Assembly (NCBI GenBank): GCA_016187925.1
Contig: JACPIS010000037.1
Location: 124,001 to 188,000 of the forward strand
Source of the DNA: Opitutia bacterium
Lineage (GTDB): Bacteria; Verrucomicrobiota; Verrucomicrobiia; Opitutales; Opitutaceae
Reading direction: 5' to 3'
DNA length: 64,000 bases
Every line of letters begins with the position of its first letter. Positions within the stretch are counted from its first letter, which is position 1. A program made the translations under genes and the position numbers. Under the pieces are notes generated by a model, which ran no database searches, was not told where the DNA came from, and was given only the letters and a program-made list of their open reading frames with translations. This document shows, piece after piece, positions 37,273-45,828 of this stretch.

Positions 37273-38201
37273 GCATGAAGTCGCTGAAGCTCACTCCCGG
37301 CGTGCTTGGGCTGCTGTTGCTCTACGTGGCTGCGCTTGGTGGCGGTGGCTGCTGGTTGGTGCGGACACAGCGGCAGGCGCAGCGCGATATCGCGCTGCTC
37401 GACCGGAAAATGCGGGAACGCGACCAACTGATGCGGCTGAATCCGGCGCCGAGCCAGGCCAACGAGGAGGCCATCGCGGCTGAGTTGCGTGTCGCCACGC
37501 AGACGCTGGAGACGTTGCGAGCCGCGTTGCAAGGACGCGAGGCGGACGCGCTCACGGGGCCGCCACCGGCACGGCCGCTCGACATCTATTTCGAGTACGC
37601 TGGCTTTGTGGACCGGGCGCGCGTCCTGGCCGAGCGCATGCACGTCAGGCTGAAAGGCGACGAGCGCTTCGGCTTCGCCAGCTTTACGAAGGAATCGTCA
37701 GCGGCCGCCCTGCTGCCGGTCGTGCATCGGCAGCGAATCGTCGTGCAGCAGATGGTGGAAACCCTGCTCGAGGCGGGACCGCAAGAATTGCTGTTCGTGC
37801 AGCGCGAACGGCCGCTGACTGTGGCGCAGCGATCGCTTCGCCCGGCACTGTCGCCGGTCGAGAACGCGCATGCCGCCTTTGTCGACGGGACGGACGAGAT
37901 CGCAGCGGACTTCTTTCTGCCCGACGAAAGGCTGACGCTGCGGGCGCCGGGGTTGGTGAATACCTCCGCCTTTCGGGTTGAGTTCACGGGGCAAACCCGG
38001 GTCTTGCGCTCGTTCCTGAATTCGTTGGCGGAGTTCCGGCTGCCGCTGGTGGTGCGCAGTGTCGAAGTGGAGCCGCTCGGTACGCCCGCCGGCTCGCTGA
38101 CGCGCGACCCGGCGCCGCTGGTGTCGGCGGCATCCTCGAAGTTTTCGGTCGTCGTCGAATGTCTTGAGATACTGCCGGCCGCGTCCGGCACGCCGTTATG
38201 A
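37269..38201 (+). CDS. Amuc_1100-family pilus-like protein (PilO-like)
   Basis: A 310-residue inner-membrane protein with a short cytoplasmic start, one membrane helix (about residues 10-28), a coiled coil (about 30-95) and a larger periplasmic domain with ferredoxin-like character. The position between the PilM-PilN-like fusion and the secretin matches Akkermansia Amuc_1100, a protein known for host TLR2 signalling in that species. Whether this homologue is surface-exposed is unknown. The GTG at 37269 overlaps the previous stop; an ATG at 37275 is an equally plausible start. It overlaps the next gene by 4 bp. Confidence 0.7.
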   Translation: MSMKSLKLTPGVLGLLLLYVAALGGGGCWLVRTQRQAQRDIALLDRKMRERDQLMRLNPAPSQANEEAIAAELRVATQTLETLRAALQGREADALTGPPPARPLDIYFEYAGFVDRARVLAERMHVRLKGDERFGFASFTKESSAAALLPVVHRQRIVVQQMVETLLEAGPQELLFVQRERPLTVAQRSLRPALSPVENAHAAFVDGTDEIAADFFLPDERLTLRAPGLVNTSAFRVEFTGQTRVLRSFLNSLAEFRLPLVVRSVEVEPLGTPAGSLTRDPAPLVSAASSKFSVVVECLEILPAASGTPL

Positions 38202-39133
38202 ACGTCCGCCTGATCATGTCGTTCGAGAAGCTTGCCGCCTGGGCGGGCTTGGTGCTTTTCGCGGCGGGCGCGGGTTGGGGCTGGACCGGCCGGGAGCAAC
38301 TGGCGCAGTTGCGCGCCATTTCCGAAACGGTCGCACTGTCGGGCGAGAGTTTCCGTCCAGCGCCGCACGTCGCATCCGAGGCATCGGTCGCCGCTTGGCG
38401 CAAGCCGGGCGCGCAACGCGGCGGACCGGGCTGGGTCTACGAGCTGTTTACGCCGCCGGACATCTACTACGACACGGTCGCGCGCGCATTTGATGTGGTC
38501 CCGCCAGCCGTCGAGGCAGAGGGCGCCTTGCCCTTCGGTCTTGAGCTGCTGGAAGTGAAGCGCGCGCCGTATCGTCTGCAGCTCGTCGGCTACTTCGGCT
38601 CGGCGGACGACTACACGGGGACGTTCAGCAGTCCACAGCTACCCGGTGCGTTGCTCGCGCGTGCGGGTAGTCGTTTCACCGAATTGGGTTTGGTGCTCAA
38701 AAGCTTCTCGGTCGGGCTGGTTCCTGTCGGTCCGGGTGAGGACGGCGCCTTGTTCGAGCGCACCGCGAGTGCGGTGCTGGAGGATTTGACCACGGGTGAA
38801 CTCGTCACGCTCGACAGTCGCGGGCGAAAGCTGACGGATATGCCTTTGGCCGTGCTTCGGCTCAAGGGCGGCGCGACCAAACCGCGCGAACTGCGCGAGG
38901 GTGACAGCGTGCAGGACGGCCAAGCCTCCTATCGCGTGGAGCGCATCCAGTTTGATCCGCCGGAAGTCGTCGTGCTGCGGACGCTTCCCGACCGGCCTCG
39001 CACGGAAGCCCGCGTGCTGCGCCTCGCCTCGTCCGAGGCCGGCGCGAAGGAAGAGCGAAGCAAAAATCCTTCCGACGCGCCCGCGCAGCGCCGTTCCGAA
39101 ACCAATCTCGTCAGCGCCGACAAGGAACACTGA
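38198..39133 (+). CDS. Amuc_1099-family pilus-system protein (PilP-like)
   Basis: A 311-residue single-pass protein: one N-terminal helix (about residues 9-26), a linker, a first beta-rich domain with LELLEVKRAPYRLQLVGYFG, and a second with SYRVERIQFDPPEVVVLR. That second segment resembles the PilP/GspC HR-type domains that contact the secretin. The Ala/Lys-rich tail is probably disordered. Position and size match the Amuc_1099 group. The start overlaps the previous stop (ATGA), so it is translationally coupled; the secretin gene follows after 14 bp. Confidence 0.68.
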   Translation: MNVRLIMSFEKLAAWAGLVLFAAGAGWGWTGREQLAQLRAISETVALSGESFRPAPHVASEASVAAWRKPGAQRGGPGWVYELFTPPDIYYDTVARAFDVVPPAVEAEGALPFGLELLEVKRAPYRLQLVGYFGSADDYTGTFSSPQLPGALLARAGSRFTELGLVLKSFSVGLVPVGPGEDGALFERTASAVLEDLTTGELVTLDSRGRKLTDMPLAVLRLKGGATKPRELREGDSVQDGQASYRVERIQFDPPEVVVLRTLPDRPRTEARVLRLASSEAGAKEERSKNPSDAPAQRRSETNLVSADKEH

Positions 39134-39147
39134 ACCGCCTCCACCCC

Positions 39148-41253
39148 ATGCCCACGCCTCCGTCTCATGTCTTTTTTCGATTTATGCTCGGCACTATCCT
39201 GCTCTGGGGCGGTGGTGCCCATGCCGGCACCACGGTGGAGCCACCCGGTGCGAGGCATAGCGTCGAGAGCGTAACCGGAGACGCCGCCGGCCCGGCCGCC
39301 AGCGTGGAGATCACCGCCCTGCTCAAGCGCGGCCGGGCGCAATACCTCGCCGGCGAACCCGGCGTGGCGGCGCAGACTTTCGCGCGGGTGCTGGAACTTG
39401 CCCCGGGAAACACCGACGCCCGGACCTTCCTCGAGCGCATCGCGGCAGCCGGCGTCGACCGCGATCCGAATCGCACCCGGACTTCCGCGCAGATGCTCAA
39501 CGAGGTGCAGCGTGCGTGGCAACGACCCGCGATTGCCGCGGCGGGCGGTGCTGAGACGATGCCGGCCGCCGTCCGCTCGCCGTTGCAGGAAAAACTCGAG
39601 ACCATCGTCCTGCCGGGCGTGAGCTTCCATGGACTGGAACTGAGCCGCGTAGTGCACGCGCTGGGTGCCATCTCCGAGGAATACGACCGATCCGGCGCGG
39701 CGCCGAAGGGTGTGAACATTGTCCTCATCGACCCGGCCAACGCCGATCCGCAAGTCAGTCTGGATTTGCGCAACGTTTCGCTGCAGCGCTTGCTGGACTT
39801 CATCACCCGCTCGGTGGGCTACCAATACGAGGTGCAGGCCGACGCCGTCGTGGTCCGGCCGGGCGGCGGGCAATCGGCCTTGGAAACGGAGATCTTCGCC
39901 GTCTCGCGCTCGACGGTGCTGCGCCTGACCGGACGCGGCGCACCTGGCGCGCCAGCACCGGTGGGAGATCCGCTCGCGGGGCGTGCGGGAGCGGCGCCGA
40001 CCTCCGAAGGCGAGGGGAGGGCGATCCGGAATTTTCTCCAGCTCGCCGGAGTGAACTTCGATGACGAGAAGGGCAGCACGCTCGCCTTCGACGGTTCGCA
40101 GCTCATCGTCACGCAGACCGCGCGCAACCTCGGACGCATCCGCAATATTCTCAGCCGCTACAACGATGTGCGGCAGGTCGAGATCGAGGCGAAGTTCATG
40201 GAAGTGCAGGACGGCGCGCTCGAGGAACTCGGCGTCAACTGGCGCGTCGCCACCAAGGCCACGCAGCGCGGCGCCGGAGCGGTGGCCGCCTACCAATCGG
40301 GCAACCGCTCGCTCGCCGACGCGTTCAGCAGCAGCGGCGCGGGCACACAGGGCAGCATCGTCCGTCCCGCGGTCGAGGCCACCGATAGCACCCCCGCGCA
40401 AGACGGCATCAACCTGCCCATCATCAATCCGCCGCCGCCCATCCCGGGCACGAACAATCTCGGTCTCGGCGCCAACCCGCTCGCCACCGTCACCGGTGTG
40501 CTGGGCGAGTTCAACGTCAACGCCGTGATCCGCGCCCTCTCCCAGAAGACCGGCACGGAGTTGCTCAGCGCACCGAAACTCACCGTGCTTTCCGGCAATC
40601 CGGCCACGATCACGGTCGCGCAGGAGCTCCGTTACCCGCAGTCCTACGGACAGGTGCAGAGCCAGGTCGGCACGGGCAACGCGAGCGGCGGCGGCTCCGC
40701 CGGCGTGGCGATCACCGCGGGCACGCCGCAGGAATTCACCACGCGCAACGTCGGAGTGGAGCTCAAGGTCACGCCCACGGTGGAGGAGGATAATCACAGC
40801 ATCAGCCTCGACTTGAACCCGAAGGTCACCGAATTCGAGGGCTTCGTCGAATACGGCGGTCAGAGCATCGCCATCTCCGGCAGCACGACCGTCACCGTGC
40901 CCTCGGGTTTCTACCAGCCCATCTTCGGCGTGCGCGAGGTCAGCACCCGCGTGACGATCTGGGACGGCGCGACCATCGTCATGGGTGGGCTCACGCGTGA
41001 GGACGTGAAGAAGAACCGCGACAAGATACCCGTGCTCGGCAACGTGCCTGTGCTCGGCCGTCTCTTCCGCAGCAACGGCGAGAGCGCGCAGAAAAGAAAT
41101 CTGCTCATCTTCGTCACCGCCAACCTCGTCAACCCCGGCGGCGGCCTGAGGAAGCAGGCCGTCACCAGCGCCGCGCCCGACTCCCTTTACCAAAACCCGG
41201 TCATCGTGACACCCACCGAGTCCGGCTCCCCCGGGCTTGCCCGGCGCAACTGA
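39148..41253 (+). CDS. Secretin, Amuc_1098-family type IV pilus/type II-like outer-membrane channel
   Basis: A 701-residue outer-membrane secretin. A signal peptide (LLWGGGAHAG) is followed by a TPR-like segment (LLKRGRAQYLAGEPGVAAQT). An STN/N0-type domain follows (about residues 150-245), then an N-domain with IRNILSRYNDVRQVEIEAKF. The C-terminal secretin core shows VNAVIRALSQKTGTELLSAP, the gate region and the signature KIPVLGNVPVLGRLFRS. It is the last gene of the cluster. No pilotin, ATPase or pilin gene is adjacent, so the assembly machinery must be completed from elsewhere. Confidence 0.88.
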   Translation: MPTPPSHVFFRFMLGTILLWGGGAHAGTTVEPPGARHSVESVTGDAAGPAASVEITALLKRGRAQYLAGEPGVAAQTFARVLELAPGNTDARTFLERIAAAGVDRDPNRTRTSAQMLNEVQRAWQRPAIAAAGGAETMPAAVRSPLQEKLETIVLPGVSFHGLELSRVVHALGAISEEYDRSGAAPKGVNIVLIDPANADPQVSLDLRNVSLQRLLDFITRSVGYQYEVQADAVVVRPGGGQSALETEIFAVSRSTVLRLTGRGAPGAPAPVGDPLAGRAGAAPTSEGEGRAIRNFLQLAGVNFDDEKGSTLAFDGSQLIVTQTARNLGRIRNILSRYNDVRQVEIEAKFMEVQDGALEELGVNWRVATKATQRGAGAVAAYQSGNRSLADAFSSSGAGTQGSIVRPAVEATDSTPAQDGINLPIINPPPPIPGTNNLGLGANPLATVTGVLGEFNVNAVIRALSQKTGTELLSAPKLTVLSGNPATITVAQELRYPQSYGQVQSQVGTGNASGGGSAGVAITAGTPQEFTTRNVGVELKVTPTVEEDNHSISLDLNPKVTEFEGFVEYGGQSIAISGSTTVTVPSGFYQPIFGVREVSTRVTIWDGATIVMGGLTREDVKKNRDKIPVLGNVPVLGRLFRSNGESAQKRNLLIFVTANLVNPGGGLRKQAVTSAAPDSLYQNPVIVTPTESGSPGLARRN

Positions 41254-41787
41254 TCTACCAAGCTTCTCGTCTTATGCCAGTCCCCCAAACATCACTTTTT
41301 ATTCCGAAAACCGAATCCTCACGCGACGAGATGCGGAGTTGCCGTGTGCTGGAAAACACCGACATCACTATCCGCAGCCTGACCCTTTTTGCTCGCGACG
41401 AGATGTGGAGTCGCCGTGTGCTGGGAAGCACCCACATCAATATCCGCAGCCTGACCCTTTTTGCTCGGCCCTGAGGCTGCTGCAAATGGACAAACTCCGA
41501 CTCTGCCTGAGGAGCTTCGGGTTGCTGTTGTCGGGAGAGTATAGCTGTTATAAGGCGGCAACCAATAGCGGGCGGCGTGCCAGGCATTTGAAAAATAAAC
41601 GCACGGCCAAGCTTCTCGAAGGTAAGCGTCGTCTCGGGTGCCTCGTAGCTACGAGAGCTACGACGAGGTAGAGTGTCGTAATGGTAACCAATACGACGGC
41701 TACGACAGAGTTGGTGGGAAGGCAGAAAAGGGTCAGGCTGCGGATATTGATATTGACGGTTGAAAGCGTGCGAGCAGCCTACGGGGC
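41254..41787. other. Repeat-rich intergenic region before the transposase gene
   Basis: This 534-bp stretch holds two tandem 72-bp repeats (41322-41465) and an inverted 19-bp end motif (41733-41751). A short palindrome also lies near 41641-41668 (CCTCGTAGCT ... AGCTACGACGAGG). Base composition drops below that of the neighbours around 41520-41600 (for example GAAAAATAAACGC). No protein gene is supported. Confidence 0.7.
41322..41465. repeat. Two tandem 72-bp direct repeats
   Basis: The units 41322-41393 and 41394-41465 match at most positions. Each has CGCGACGAGATG at its start, a short hairpin (GTGCT-GGGA-AGCAC in the second copy) and ends with ATCCGCAGCCTGACCCTTTT. The ending contains the same 19-bp motif that brackets the transposase gene. 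Confidence 0.85.
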
Positions 41788-42768
41788 ATGGCCCGCAAGC
41801 TGCGTCTCGAGTTTCCCGGTGCGTGTTACCATGTGATCAACCGGGGCAATTACCGGGCGGACATCTTCGAGTCGGAGGGGGCGCGGCAGGCGTTCGAGCA
41901 CTGTCTGTTCGAGGCGGCGGCGAAATCCGGTTGGGGGCTCCACGCGTACGTGATCATGCGCAACCACTACCACCTGGCCGTGGAGACGCCGGAGGGGAAC
42001 CTGGTAGCGGGCATGAAGTGGCTGCAGGCGACCTTCGCGAACCGGTTCAACAAGCTGCGGAGCGAGCGCGGCCACCTCTTCCAGGGCCGTTACAAGGCGC
42101 TGCTGGTCGAGGAGGGCGAACCCCTGGCTCAGGTCTGCCACTACATCCACCTCAACCCGGTCCGCGCCGGCTTGGTCGAGGCCGGCCGATTGCGGGACTA
42201 CCGCCCTTCCAGCTACTGGCATCTCTGGCAGCCCAAGACGCGTCCAGCCTGTTACCAGCCGCAACTCACCTTGCAGAGCGTCGGCGGTTTGAGCGACACC
42301 CCGGCCGGATGGCGGAGCTATGCGGACTACCTCGCCTGGCAGGCGGCAGAGGGCCCCGTGGGCAAATCGAAGGCCTATGTGAACCTGAGCCAAGGCTGGG
42401 CGTTGGGCACGGCCGACTTCAAGGCGAGCCTCCGGGCGGATCATGCGCTCGCCGAGGACGCCCGGGCGTGGACGCGCGAAGGAGCCGCCGAACTCCGGCA
42501 AGCCCGGTGGGCGGAGCTGCTCGACCGGGGGTTGGCGACGGCCGGCAAAACGCTCGCTCAGGCCCACCAGGAGCCCAAGTCAGCCGGCTGGAAGCTCGCG
42601 GTGGCCGCCTGGATGAAATCCCGCACGCAGGCGGGCAACGGCTGGCTGAGCGAGCGCCTAGGCCTGGGGGCCCCGGCCGCGTTCAGCCGGAACCTCACCA
42701 CCTACCGGCGCCGGCTTACCCCTGCGGACAAACTATGGAAGTCGCTCACATCAATATCCGCAGCCTGA
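41733..42768 (+). mobile_element. REP-associated transposase unit bracketed by inverted 19-bp motifs
   Basis: ATCAATATCCGCAGCCTGA occurs on the minus strand at 41733-41751 and on the plus strand at 42750-42768, enclosing one Y1-transposase-like gene. The right copy overlaps the stop codon of that gene. Two more plus-strand copies lie upstream (41364-41382 with one mismatch, and 41436-41454). This is the arrangement expected for a REP-associated tyrosine transposase with its cognate REP sequences. Confidence 0.75.
41788..42768 (+). CDS. REP-associated tyrosine transposase (Y1_Tnp domain)
   Basis: A 326-residue protein. The N-terminal Y1/IS200-like domain has the opening RKLRLEFPGACYHVINRGNY, the metal-binding HUH-like motif YVIMRNHYHLAVETPEGNL (HYH, about residue 67), and the catalytic-Tyr region RFNKLRSERGHLFQGRYKAL. 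A long C-terminal extension (about residues 150-326) without a recognised domain follows, as in RAYT proteins. Such enzymes cut and join single-stranded REP palindromes. Flanking inverted motifs and upstream tandem copies support that role here. It is intact, with no frameshift. Confidence 0.9.
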   Translation: MARKLRLEFPGACYHVINRGNYRADIFESEGARQAFEHCLFEAAAKSGWGLHAYVIMRNHYHLAVETPEGNLVAGMKWLQATFANRFNKLRSERGHLFQGRYKALLVEEGEPLAQVCHYIHLNPVRAGLVEAGRLRDYRPSSYWHLWQPKTRPACYQPQLTLQSVGGLSDTPAGWRSYADYLAWQAAEGPVGKSKAYVNLSQGWALGTADFKASLRADHALAEDARAWTREGAAELRQARWAELLDRGLATAGKTLAQAHQEPKSAGWKLAVAAWMKSRTQAGNGWLSERLGLGAPAAFSRNLTTYRRRLTPADKLWKSLTSISAA

Positions 42769-42850
42769 GGTTGCCCTGATTTGGCGGGCAGAGGGAACGA
42801 CGGAGCCGTAATAGGGTTTACGTGCGGAGGATTTTGGCTTTCGTCGCGGC

Positions 42851-43735
42851 ATGGCGAAGTGGCTTCTGGTTGACGGCTTCAACATGGCTTTCCGCGCATT
42901 CTACGGGATGCCGGAACTGACACGCACGGACGGGTTCCCGACGGGCGCGTTGCACGGCTGGGTGAAGACCATGTGGCGGCTGCAGGATCAGATCAATCCC
43001 GACGGGATGCTGGTGTTCTTCGACCTCGGTGGCTCGCAGGACCGGCTGGCCCTTCACCCGGAATACAAGGCGCAGCGCAAGGAAACGCCGGAGCCGTTGG
43101 AGAAACAGATCCCGGTCATCAAAGAGCTGACACGGGCGATGGGGCTCGTAGGCGTGGAGCTGGATGGCGTGGAGTCGGACGACCTGCTGGCGTCGCAGGC
43201 GCGGGTGCTGGCGAACGCCGGACACGAGGTGCTGATCGTGAGCGCTGACAAGGATTTCGCGCAGTGTGTGGACGACCGGATCAAGATTCTGCTGCCGCCG
43301 CCAACCGCCAACCCGAAGCTGGGCTGGCGCGTGATGGATGCGCAGGGCGTAGTGGAGAAATTCGGCGTGCCGCCGGCGCAGATCGCCGAATACTTGGCGT
43401 TGATCGGCGACACTTCGGACAATATCCCCGGGTTGAACGGCGTCGGCCCGAAGACCGCGGCAAAGTGGTTCGCGGAGTTCGGCACGCTGGAGAAGATCAT
43501 CGCTAGCGTGGGTGAGTTGAAGCCCGAGCGTTTCCGCGAGCAGGTGGCGGCGCGGGCGGACGATTTGCGGCGCAATTTGAAGCTGACGATCCTCAGCACG
43601 AAATCGCCGATGCTGATGGTCGGCAAGGGTGAGCCGGCGCCGGTGAAGCTTTTCGCGCTGCTGGAGCAGATGGAGATGAAGTCGACGCTGAACGAGGCGA
43701 AGACGCGCTACAGTGGGCAGGGCGAGTTGTTCTGA
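42851..43735 (+). CDS. Stand-alone 5'-3' exonuclease (Pol I-type flap nuclease)
   Basis: A 294-residue nuclease of the Pol I N-terminal domain family. The metal-binding acidic residues lie in KWLLVDGFNMAFRAFYG, MLVFFDLGGSQDR, VELDGVESDDLLASQA and IVSADKDFAQCVDD. The helix-3-turn-helix DNA-binding motif is LNGVGPKTAAKWFAEF. No polymerase domain is attached, as in E. coli ExoIX or phage T5 exonuclease-like proteins. It probably removes flaps or RNA primers. It lies 82 bp after the transposase gene; that neighbourhood may be accidental. Confidence 0.9.
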   Translation: MAKWLLVDGFNMAFRAFYGMPELTRTDGFPTGALHGWVKTMWRLQDQINPDGMLVFFDLGGSQDRLALHPEYKAQRKETPEPLEKQIPVIKELTRAMGLVGVELDGVESDDLLASQARVLANAGHEVLIVSADKDFAQCVDDRIKILLPPPTANPKLGWRVMDAQGVVEKFGVPPAQIAEYLALIGDTSDNIPGLNGVGPKTAAKWFAEFGTLEKIIASVGELKPERFREQVAARADDLRRNLKLTILSTKSPMLMVGKGEPAPVKLFALLEQMEMKSTLNEAKTRYSGQGELF

Positions 43736-43741
43736 AGGCGA

Positions 43742-43966
43742 GGCTCGACGCAAGGTCGAGCCCTACGGAGAAACGTTCGGCGGTCATAGACCGCCGCTAC
43801 AGGGAGAGGGCGTGCGCCATAGATGGGACCGGCCCACAGGGACGTGGGCCCTCCGGCCCGAATTGGTTGCGGGTCGGTGGGGGCCGGCAGGGAGAGGTTC
43901 TGCGGTCACGGGCCGCCGGTACAGGGGAAGGGTGTGGGGCAAGGGCGGCTCAGCGGGAGCTGAGCC
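43742..43966. repeat. Array of five different palindromes (REP-like)
   Basis: Five hairpins lie in 225 bp. They are GGCTCGAC/GTCGAGCC (43742-43762), GGCGGTC/GACCGCC (43779-43795), GGCCCAC/GTGGGCC (43831-43850), an imperfect GCGG/CCGC (about 43902-43915), and GGCTCAGC/GCTGAGCC (43947-43966). Each is followed by a short tail such as CTACGG, GCTACAG or CTCC. Arm sequences differ while the layout repeats. The 308-bp gap (43736-44043) has no gene. Confidence 0.8.
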
Positions 43967-44043
43967 CTCCACGGGGAGATGATCCACGGAGATTTCCCCG
44001 GTTGGATCTCTGTCTCCTGTCCTCTGTAATCCGTTTTCTGCTC

Positions 44044-44781
44044 TCAGGTCTTCTTCGGCGGCTCGAAGATGTAGCCGATGCCGTGGACGGTCTTGAAGGA
44101 GTCGAGGGAGATGCCGTTCTTGGCGTAGGCGGAGCGGACCTTGACGATGTATTGGTCGAGCGAGCGGCTGCGCACGTCGGCGTGGATGCCCCAGACGGCG
44201 TGGATGAGCTCCTTGCGGGTGATGACTGCGTGGCGATGGGTGTTCAGATAGCCCAGGATGCCGAGTTCCTTGCGGCCGATCTTGTAGGTGGCGCCATTCG
44301 GGAAAGTGACTTCGAGACGGTCGGGATGGACAGTGGAGCCGAGAAATTCGAAGTCCTCGTCGACGGTGCGGATGTTCTTCGTGAGGTTGAAGTCGCGCTG
44401 GCCCTCGGTGCGGCGGAGGACGGCGTGGATGCGGGCGACGAGTTCGGCGTAGCTGAAGGGCTTGGTGATGTAATCGTCACCGCCCAGTTCGAGGCCCTTG
44501 ACGCGGTCGGCCTCCATGATGTTGCCGGTGAGAAAAATCGTGGGGATATGGATGTCCTGTTGCTTGAGCTCCTGCAGGAGCTGAAAGCCGGTGGAGTCGG
44601 GGAGCGTGACGTCGAGGAGGAGCAGGTTGGCAAAATTGCGCTGGAGAAAACGCAGCGCGGGCGCGCAACGGTTGTAGGGCTGGGTCTGCATGCCGGCGTC
44701 TTCGAGATGCTGGCAGATGAGCTTCGAGAGCTCTTCCTCGTCTTCGACGACGATGATCAAGGGGCGGGGTTCAGCGCACAT
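44044..44781 (-). CDS. OmpR-type response regulator
   Basis: A 245-residue two-domain regulator. The receiver domain has the acidic pocket VVEDEEEL, the phosphoacceptor Asp in LLLLDVTLPDSTGF (about residue 55), and the conserved Lys in DYITKPFSYAELVARI. The C-terminal winged helix includes KELIHAVWGIHADVRSRSLD and the closing VHGIGYIFEPP. No sensor kinase gene lies next to it; the orphan kinase at 8015-9607 is far away and pairing would be a guess. The ATG at 44781 is chosen over a start 19 codons upstream because the receiver begins at once after it. Confidence 0.9.
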   Translation of the reverse strand: MCAEPRPLIIVVEDEEELSKLICQHLEDAGMQTQPYNRCAPALRFLQRNFANLLLLDVTLPDSTGFQLLQELKQQDIHIPTIFLTGNIMEADRVKGLELGGDDYITKPFSYAELVARIHAVLRRTEGQRDFNLTKNIRTVDEDFEFLGSTVHPDRLEVTFPNGATYKIGRKELGILGYLNTHRHAVITRKELIHAVWGIHADVRSRSLDQYIVKVRSAYAKNGISLDSFKTVHGIGYIFEPPKKT

Positions 44782-44950
44782 GAGATGGGTGTGTGATGCG
44801 ACTGGCGTGCTTTTTACAATCGTGACGGCGGTTGTCAAAGCCTTGTTCGAGATGAAGTAGGCGGCCGGAGGTGCTCAGAGATTTCTTGTCATTCGTACCG
44901 GGGAGCCGTTCGCTGCTGTCCGCGCGGATACGCGCCAACCTTTTAACGTC

Positions 44951-45826
44951 ATGAAAGTCACTCTTGGACTGCTCCAACACGCCTGCTCCGCAAGCCCGGC
45001 GGAGAACCTGAAGAAGACCCTCGCGCTGGCCGAACAGGCGGCGAAGAAGGGCGCGAAGATCATCTGCACCCAGGAGCTGTTTCGCTCGCAATATTTCTGC
45101 CAGAGCGAGGATCACGAGTATTTCAAGCTGGCGGAGCCGATCCCGGGCCCGAGCACCCAGGCGTTCCAGAAACTGGCCAGGAAGCACGGTGTCGTGATCG
45201 TCGCCTCGCTCTTCGAAAAGCGCGCGAGCGGGCTCTATCACAACACAGCCGTCATCATCGACGCCGATGGCAAACTGCTCGGGGTGTACCGCAAGATGCA
45301 CATCCCCGATGACCCGCTTTTCTACGAAAAGTTCTATTTCACGCCGGGCGACACGGGCTTCAAGGCCTGGCAGACCAAGTACGGCAAGATCGGCGTGCTG
45401 ATCTGCTGGGACCAATGGTATCCCGAGGGCGCGCGCCTCACGGCGCTGCAGGGAGCCGAAATTCTATTCTATCCGACCGCCATCGGCTGGCATCCGAAGG
45501 AGAAGAAGGAATACGGCGTCAACCAGCACGGCGCGTGGGAAACGATCCAGCGTTCGCACGCCGTGGCCAACGGCTGCTACGTTGCCTCGGTCAACCGCAT
45601 CGGACTCGAGCAGCCGATCGGCGGCGACGGCCTCGAGTTCTGGGGGCAGAGCTTCGTGGCCGGCACGAGCGGCCAGATCCTCGCCAAGGCCAGCGTCAAC
45701 CGGGAGGAGATTCTCCTGCACACGGTCGATCTCGGCAAAGTCGACGTCACGCGCACGCACTGGCCCTTCCTGCGCGACCGGCGCATCGATGCCTACGGCG
45801 ACCTGACGAAACGCTTCCGCGACTGA
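44951..45826 (+). CDS. aguB: N-carbamoylputrescine amidase
   Basis: Nitrilase-superfamily enzyme that hydrolyses N-carbamoylputrescine to putrescine, CO2 and ammonia. The catalytic triad is visible: Glu in IICTQELFRS (about residue 42), Lys in VYRKMHIPDDP (about 120) and Cys in VLICWDQWYPEG (about 157). The segment GWHPKEKKEYG and the C-terminal THWPFLRDRRIDAY are typical of AguB. The length of 291 is standard. The agmatine deiminase gene starts 2 bp after its stop, so the two enzymes form a complete agmatine-to-putrescine route. Confidence 0.95.
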   Translation: MKVTLGLLQHACSASPAENLKKTLALAEQAAKKGAKIICTQELFRSQYFCQSEDHEYFKLAEPIPGPSTQAFQKLARKHGVVIVASLFEKRASGLYHNTAVIIDADGKLLGVYRKMHIPDDPLFYEKFYFTPGDTGFKAWQTKYGKIGVLICWDQWYPEGARLTALQGAEILFYPTAIGWHPKEKKEYGVNQHGAWETIQRSHAVANGCYVASVNRIGLEQPIGGDGLEFWGQSFVAGTSGQILAKASVNREEILLHTVDLGKVDVTRTHWPFLRDRRIDAYGDLTKRFRD

Positions 45827-45828
45827 CC

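Noticed and set aside
41322-41465. CRISPR array
   Set aside because: There are only two units, in direct contact with no unique spacers, and no cas genes are nearby.
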